Shown in pieces: positions 59,118-64,000 of a stretch of 64,000 nt of DNA; the stretch's first letter is position 1; each line of letters begins with the position of its first letter. A program made the translations under genes and the position numbers. Location: the NCBI GenBank assembly GCA_018127085.1, contig CM030722.1, positions 434,001-498,000 on the forward strand, written 5' to 3'. The notes beneath the pieces were generated by a model. It saw only the letters and a list, made by a program, of their open reading frames with translations. It made no database searches and was not told where the DNA came from. This DNA is from Pneumocystis sp. 'macacae' (taxonomy: Eukaryota; Ascomycota; Pneumocystomycetes; Pneumocystales; Pneumocystaceae).

Positions 59118-61527
59118 ATGGAGACGTTGCGTGATTATGTGATCATGTTTTCACAATCGCACAAGAATTTTCGGCGAGAAGAGCTTGAGTCTCTGGCTGC
59201 TGCGGAATCTATTTCCTTGGATCTTTCAGGTTATGACAAACAAGTAAGATCTAAAGTGCAGAATTGTAATGCATAGGCTTTATATATATTGCACATATAT
59301 TATGCATGCAGGACATATGTAGCACGTATATACTGAATATATAATGCATATATAGCAAATACACAATATGAATACAATATGAATATAATACGTATACGAT
59401 GCGGATTAATACAGATACACCATGTATATAATATATATATATTCTGTATGCAGCGTGTATGTAGATTATTGAAGAGAAAAAGGCATAAGTGGAATTCTCC
59501 ATATGCATATACAATATATATACATTAAGCAGTGCACATATGACTATATGATAGCCATACACTCTGACACAGTTCTCATACAATATGCATAGCTGTGTAT
59601 ATAAACTATATGCAACATAAATGTAGTATCTGGTTAGTGCATAGTATTTATATTGTTGTAGAGTGCATCGTGGCTATAAAACATAAACATTGAGTATATA
59701 CTGCTTCTGCATGTATAATTAGAATTTTTTTACATGTGTCAGTGCACCCATTATGCATTCATTATATTCGGCTATTAGTGACTAACATTTGCAGTCGCCT
59801 TATCTTTTTTTGCGGTTGAGTGATGATAATCAAGCCAAACGGCTTATTTCTTACTCAATATGCTCCAGGTAAGTGTTTTTAGTATTTTTATTTATTATGT
59901 AAGAAATTTTAGAGCAATTTATGAGCTTTGGGGCACTGCAACGTCTTACGCTGATCTTCATTCACAGCTGCGCAACTCAGGTCCTGCTTTATCTGTAAGA
60001 AACTGTATTTCTTTATGCCTATATTTTATTTAAAGTAGCAGCCATTTCGAAATGCATCCTTTAAATTTGTTGTTGAAAGTGTTAATAAATCACATACAAT
60101 GCAGCACCAGATTGAAATTATTGACAGTTTTTCATATCTTTCTCTTGAAGGTCCTGTTTCTATGAACAATCCGGAACAAATTTATGCAGTACTTGAAGAA
60201 TGGCAAATAGATACTCAAACTCTCTTACGTGTTTTCCTAGGTAGACAGGTATGTCATTGTAGATAATATTTTGTAAATTTTGATAAGGTATCTATAATTT
60301 TTTGAAGTTTATGCATAAGATTGCACATAATACATATATAAAATGTTTATTATATAAATCTTATATATTTATGAATGAGGCTAAATTATTTAGTTAGCAT
60401 GTAGTAGTCGATATCTAGTGGGTCGTTTTGATCTGAAAAAAAGACGATACATTGGAAACACATCAATGGATGCAGAACTTTCGTTGATTGCGGCAAATCA
60501 AGCTTTGGTATATTATTTGTTGCATATTCTATGTGTTAGTATACTAACTAATAGGCACGAAAAGGCAAACTTGTTTACGATCCATTTGTTGGAACAGGTA
60601 GTTTTCTCTTTGCATGTGCTTATTATGGTGCAATGACGATGGGTAAAGCATAATAATTATTGGACAGAAAATTGGAGGTGACTGACCTATTATAGGTTCC
60701 GATATTGATGGACGTCCATTAAGGGGGAGAGGATGTCTCTCAATCTTTAGTAATCTTGAGCAATATAATTTAATATCAGAATTTCTTGACGTCTTTATAA
60801 TGGACTTTGCAAATTTGGGCTTACGCAGTGATTTTTTGTTTGATGCTATTATTTGTGACCGTAAGTTTGTTTTTTTACTGAATCTATATAGTATAATAAC
60901 GTCTTTTAATATTAGCACCGTATGTATATCTATATATGAATATATAAATTTAGTACTAAATAATGAATAAGTTATGGTGTACGTGCAGGCGCGAAAACTT
61001 TGAGGAAAAATATATCGAATAAGTCTCCTCTGAGAGATGAATCTGGATGTTATTATCATTTGTAATATTTCTTTAAGGGTTTTATTTAACATTAAATGAT
61101 TTTAGACAAAAAGATTATATTCCACCAACAAAATCCTATCCATTTGAAATTTTGATTATGGATCTTATGAGGTTTGCATCAAATCATCTTCTAACACAAG
61201 GAAGACTCGTCTTTTGGATGCCTAGTATTACAGAAGATGAAGCGAATATTGATATGCCATATCATCCTAACCTTCTACTGGTTGCAAATAGTTTGCAATG
61301 TTTTGGGAAATGTATTTTTGTTTCTTTTTTTTTGTTTTATAAATTATTGATATTTTATTAGGGTCTAGAAGACTTTTAACATATGTTCGAAAAGATAGAA
61401 TACTTTTTAATGAAGATGTAGTTCTAGAAAAAATTGAGAATAAATTTCGTGAAAAGGTTTCAATATTTGTGTATTATCATTTTTTATACTTATTTATTTA
61501 CAGTATTTCATGTCGAAAAATAAATAG
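59118..61527 (+). CDS. TRM11: tRNA (guanine(10)-N2)-methyltransferase catalytic subunit Trm11
   Basis: With Trm112, methylates G10 of tRNAs in the cytoplasm. The start METLRDYVIMFSQSHKNFRREELESLA leads, after a 551 nt intron, into SPYLFLRLSDDNQAKRLISYSICSRAIYELWG. The THUMP-like half continues to LLRVFLGRQ. The Rossmann part shows LVGRFDLKKRRYIGNTSMDAELSLIAANQALARKGKLVYDPFVGTGSFLFACAYYGA, GSDIDGRPLRGRG and CDPPYGVRAG, the catalytic (D/N)PPY motif. Late segments are DLMRFASNHLLTQGRLVFWMP, LLTYVRKDR and the end KYFMSKNK (stop 61525-61527). Other introns are 40-100 nt. It converges on MON2 with a 67 bp gap. Confidence 0.94.
59244..59794 (+). repeat. Long TRM11 intron 1 filled with ATATGCATA-type degenerate units
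   Basis: 551 nt, donor GTAAGA, acceptor TTGCAG, branch-like GACTAAC about 10 nt upstream. The body repeats TATATGCATA, CATATAC and TATATAC-like units, alternating purine and pyrimidine, with several palindromic ATGCAT cores. It is more than ten times the usual intron length here. The frames across it are not genes. Confidence 0.8.
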
Positions 61528-61594
61528 ATTATTTTATGAAATTATATTTCTAAATTATGTTTTGAAAATGATAACATTCTTAAAGGATTAGTAC

Positions 61595-64000
61595 TTATAT
61601 AAGTGCTTGGTAGATATGGATTGATTTGCTAATTTTTTGAAAAAATAAGGAAATTAGTTTTAATAGTTCCAAATCTTGATAACAAAGAGGTAGGATTGCA
61701 CAAAGAAGGGGGAATATTTGCATTTTTAGAGTTTCTGAGCTACTAAATGTTTGAGAGTTATTTTCTAAAAACAAATGAGTATTTAATATACATATATATA
61801 TATATAATACCTAAAGTGTTATCGAATTCAAGTAAGTCTGAATAAAATTCTGTATTATTAAGGTTTTGAATTATGGTAATGAGTTCCGTACGTTCAATTC
61901 TTTTCATTTATTAATATATGTGAAATTAAATAATTCACTTACCGAGACATTGGTATAGATCCTCTCATTTGATGATTTAATATAAATTGTTGTAGAACCA
62001 TCGAGCAACGCCTTAAAAGATATTTACCTGCTGTTATTGCTATAGATCGCTCTGAATTGTTGTCTAATATGTTTGAATATAAGTATAAATATGAATATAA
62101 AATTAAAAATATTACCACTTTGTTTTATAGAACAAAAGTTAAACAAATCGTTCAGACATATAAAGCCTAGCTTTTCTCTTTGAGGAACAACTTTTTGAAA
62201 TGTATATTTTTTTAATTCTAATTCTGGAACTTTTGAAAAAGATGATAATTGCTCAAATGCCAAAATCTGTTCGGAACAGTTATATATAAAAGATGATTTA
62301 ACAATAATATAAATTGCTCTTTCAACTGTATTTATATTTTCTCCTACTAAAGGGAATAGTATAGTTTTTAATCTTATATATGTAGAGATGTCGAAATCTT
62401 CATCGGATTCTTTTAAAGACATTGAGTTGTCATTACTAAAAGAAATTAATATTATTTGAAATAAAAGTTAAACCTACTAATCAAATAAGAGTATTCCATG
62501 CAAACAATCATTGATTACTTCCCACAATTCTATATTAAAACTAGGTAAAATCATTTTTAAGTTACATTTTTCCAAAATAGAGAGCATTTTTAGAGTAGCA
62601 AATTTCCAAAAAAGCTCTCCATTACCGATACGAGATGTTGATGGGCATTTATGTTTAAGTTTTATAGGAATAGACAATGCCTATAAATTTCAGCATTATT
62701 TTAAAAATAAAAATGTTACCTGTATTATTTCGAAAAATGCATTTTGCTCGTAAATTAATCTGCTTTCAGAATATTTTGAAAAATATAATTCCATTCTTTC
62801 GAAAGATATTTTAGAAATAGCGATATATGTGGAAAATATTTTACTTATTTTTGACATATTTTTGTTAGGAATTGTATTTTCTAATATATTTTTGTCGAAT
62901 GCAAGACTACTAATTTTCGCAAGCTGTTTTAAACACAAAATACATGTCTGTTCGCTATTATCCTTTAAAATATCGATCATTCCCAATACACTAGACTGAA
63001 GAGGCGTCATGAAATCGACATCAAGATAATAAGCAGGACATTGTGAATACGTTAAAGCATTATATGTGGATTCAATTAATTTATCGATTATAGATAGATT
63101 GTTATCAGGAATTATAAATCTGTATAAAGAACATGTAAAATTAACAAATTTGTTAAGTGCTTCTTGAGAGAGTCCGTCTTTAGAAAAGTTTTTGTCGTAG
63201 GTTAACGATATAATATCTGAGAATAAATTCCATATTGACAATAGTTTTGTATACAAATTATTATAATTTAAATCTGATTCAATAGACTTTGTTTTGGTTA
63301 AAATATTATCAAGAGATTTACAACAATGCATAAAAATATCACTAGAGCCCGATTTTACAGAGTATGAGAAAAAATTCAATAATTTATCCCAAATTTCGAC
63401 AAAAGTTTCAAGAGAAAGAAAAGTTTTAAAATTATGACAAAAAAGAGACGTTAAACCTGATATTACTAGAATTAATGATTCCTCAAAAAATGTTTTATCT
63501 ATGTTGTTAAAAAGTTCATGTTGTTTATCATCTTTGTTATCAGAAGCATCTTTCTCAAACATGAAAAAAATACGATATATGATTATTCGAAAGCAATATT
63601 TCCACAAATTATTTTCCATATTTTCCTCGTGAACATCGAAGTTTCTAAATATTGTTTGTATCGCACCATTTCGTACGTCAGGTCTATCGTCTAAGACTAC
63701 TTCTGTTAAACGAAATAATAAAACTATCCATAATGAATCTTCGACAGAAACATTGTTTCTTAGTGTCGCTAGAAAACTCAATTCATTATCATCACCGATT
63801 ATTCGGACTGATTCTCCAAAAGGCTTTTTTAACCTAAGATTGTCGGATACATTCCAAAATAATCCAATAGCCGTTAAAGAAATATTTAAATCATCTTCTT
63901 GAAGGCAGAATTTTCTAAGAGTATTTATTAAAATTAAGAGAAAATCTACAGAAAGTTCCGACAAAAAATCTGTACAAATTAATTGTAAAGAAAAAAATGC
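61595..64000 (-). CDS. MON2: Mon2 (Ysl2) Golgi/endosome scaffold, C-terminal part (5' end beyond window)
   Basis: Large HEAT-repeat protein related to Arf-GEF (BIG/GBF) scaffolds, working with Dop1/Neo1 in Golgi-endosome traffic. The frame is open to the window edge. Family hallmarks include ISLTAIGLFWNVSDNL and SLWIVLLFRLTEVVLDDRPDVRNGAIQTIFRNFD, then HEAT-like helices. The C-terminal exons continue through ELKKYTFQKVVPQREKLGFICLNDLFNFC, SIAITAGKYLLRRCSMVLQQFILNHQMRGSIPMSR and IFPLLCAILPLCYQDLELLKLISLFFQKIS, ending IYQALI (stop 61595-61597). The last introns (45-50 nt) all restore frame. The N-terminal half, with the DCB/HUS regions, lies outside. Confidence 0.87.

Noticed and set aside
59251..59583. 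110-residue Tyr/His-rich minus frame
   Set aside because: It is a translation of the palindromic ATGCAT-type intron of TRM11.

Overview
The window looks like nuclear DNA of an ascomycete fungus, most likely a member of Taphrinomycotina. Pneumocystis is my best guess, but I cannot prove the genus from the sequence. The evidence is very AT-rich DNA, genes packed 70-500 bp apart and broken by many 35-50 nt introns (GTAAGT/GTATGT donors, CTAAC/CTAAT-like branch points), a fission-yeast-like gene set (Swi6-type HP1, RSC9, Tco89, Nup120, Luc7) and an HDEL-ending BiP. All CDS coordinates below run from start codon to stop codon and include introns.

Layout. 1-15 kb: 3' part of RAD4/XPC, COQ5, a WW-FF splicing factor, proteasome alpha3, PEP carboxykinase, chaperonin CCT-epsilon, an HP1/Swi6 protein, cytochrome b5, an ArfGAP and a BSD-domain protein. 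15-28 kb: LUC7, a rhodanese-USP deubiquitinase (Doa4/USP8 type), the ESCRT-0 subunit VPS27, the ribosome-rescue GTPase HBS1 and the ER chaperone BiP, which has a heat-shock-element cluster upstream. 28-31.7 kb: a U1 snRNA gene, one conserved-looking gene I cannot name, and two repeat-rich spacers. 31.7-39.1 kb: a strongly GC-rich island holding RSC9, a MET22-type nucleotidase, a C3HC zinc-finger protein and the 5' third of PAN2. 39.1-64 kb: AT-rich again, with the rest of PAN2, TCO89, NUP120, RAD51, DNA2, a B-type cyclin, a multi-Myb protein, TRM11 and the C-terminal part of MON2.

Themes. Genome maintenance and cell cycle (RAD4, RAD51, DNA2, cyclin B), endosomal ubiquitin sorting (USP8-like next to and divergent from VPS27), splicing (U1 snRNA, LUC7, the WW-FF protein) and mRNA surveillance/turnover (HBS1, PAN2). 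No transposon, CRISPR array or tRNA gene was recognised.

The most unusual feature is the GC island. Base composition rises and falls gradually inside ordinary single genes (RSC9 and PAN2). The island carries degenerate telomere-like TAGGG arrays, one of which even forms a PAN2 intron, and degenerate TGCA/TGCG-core arrays that recur in spacers and in the two unusually long introns.
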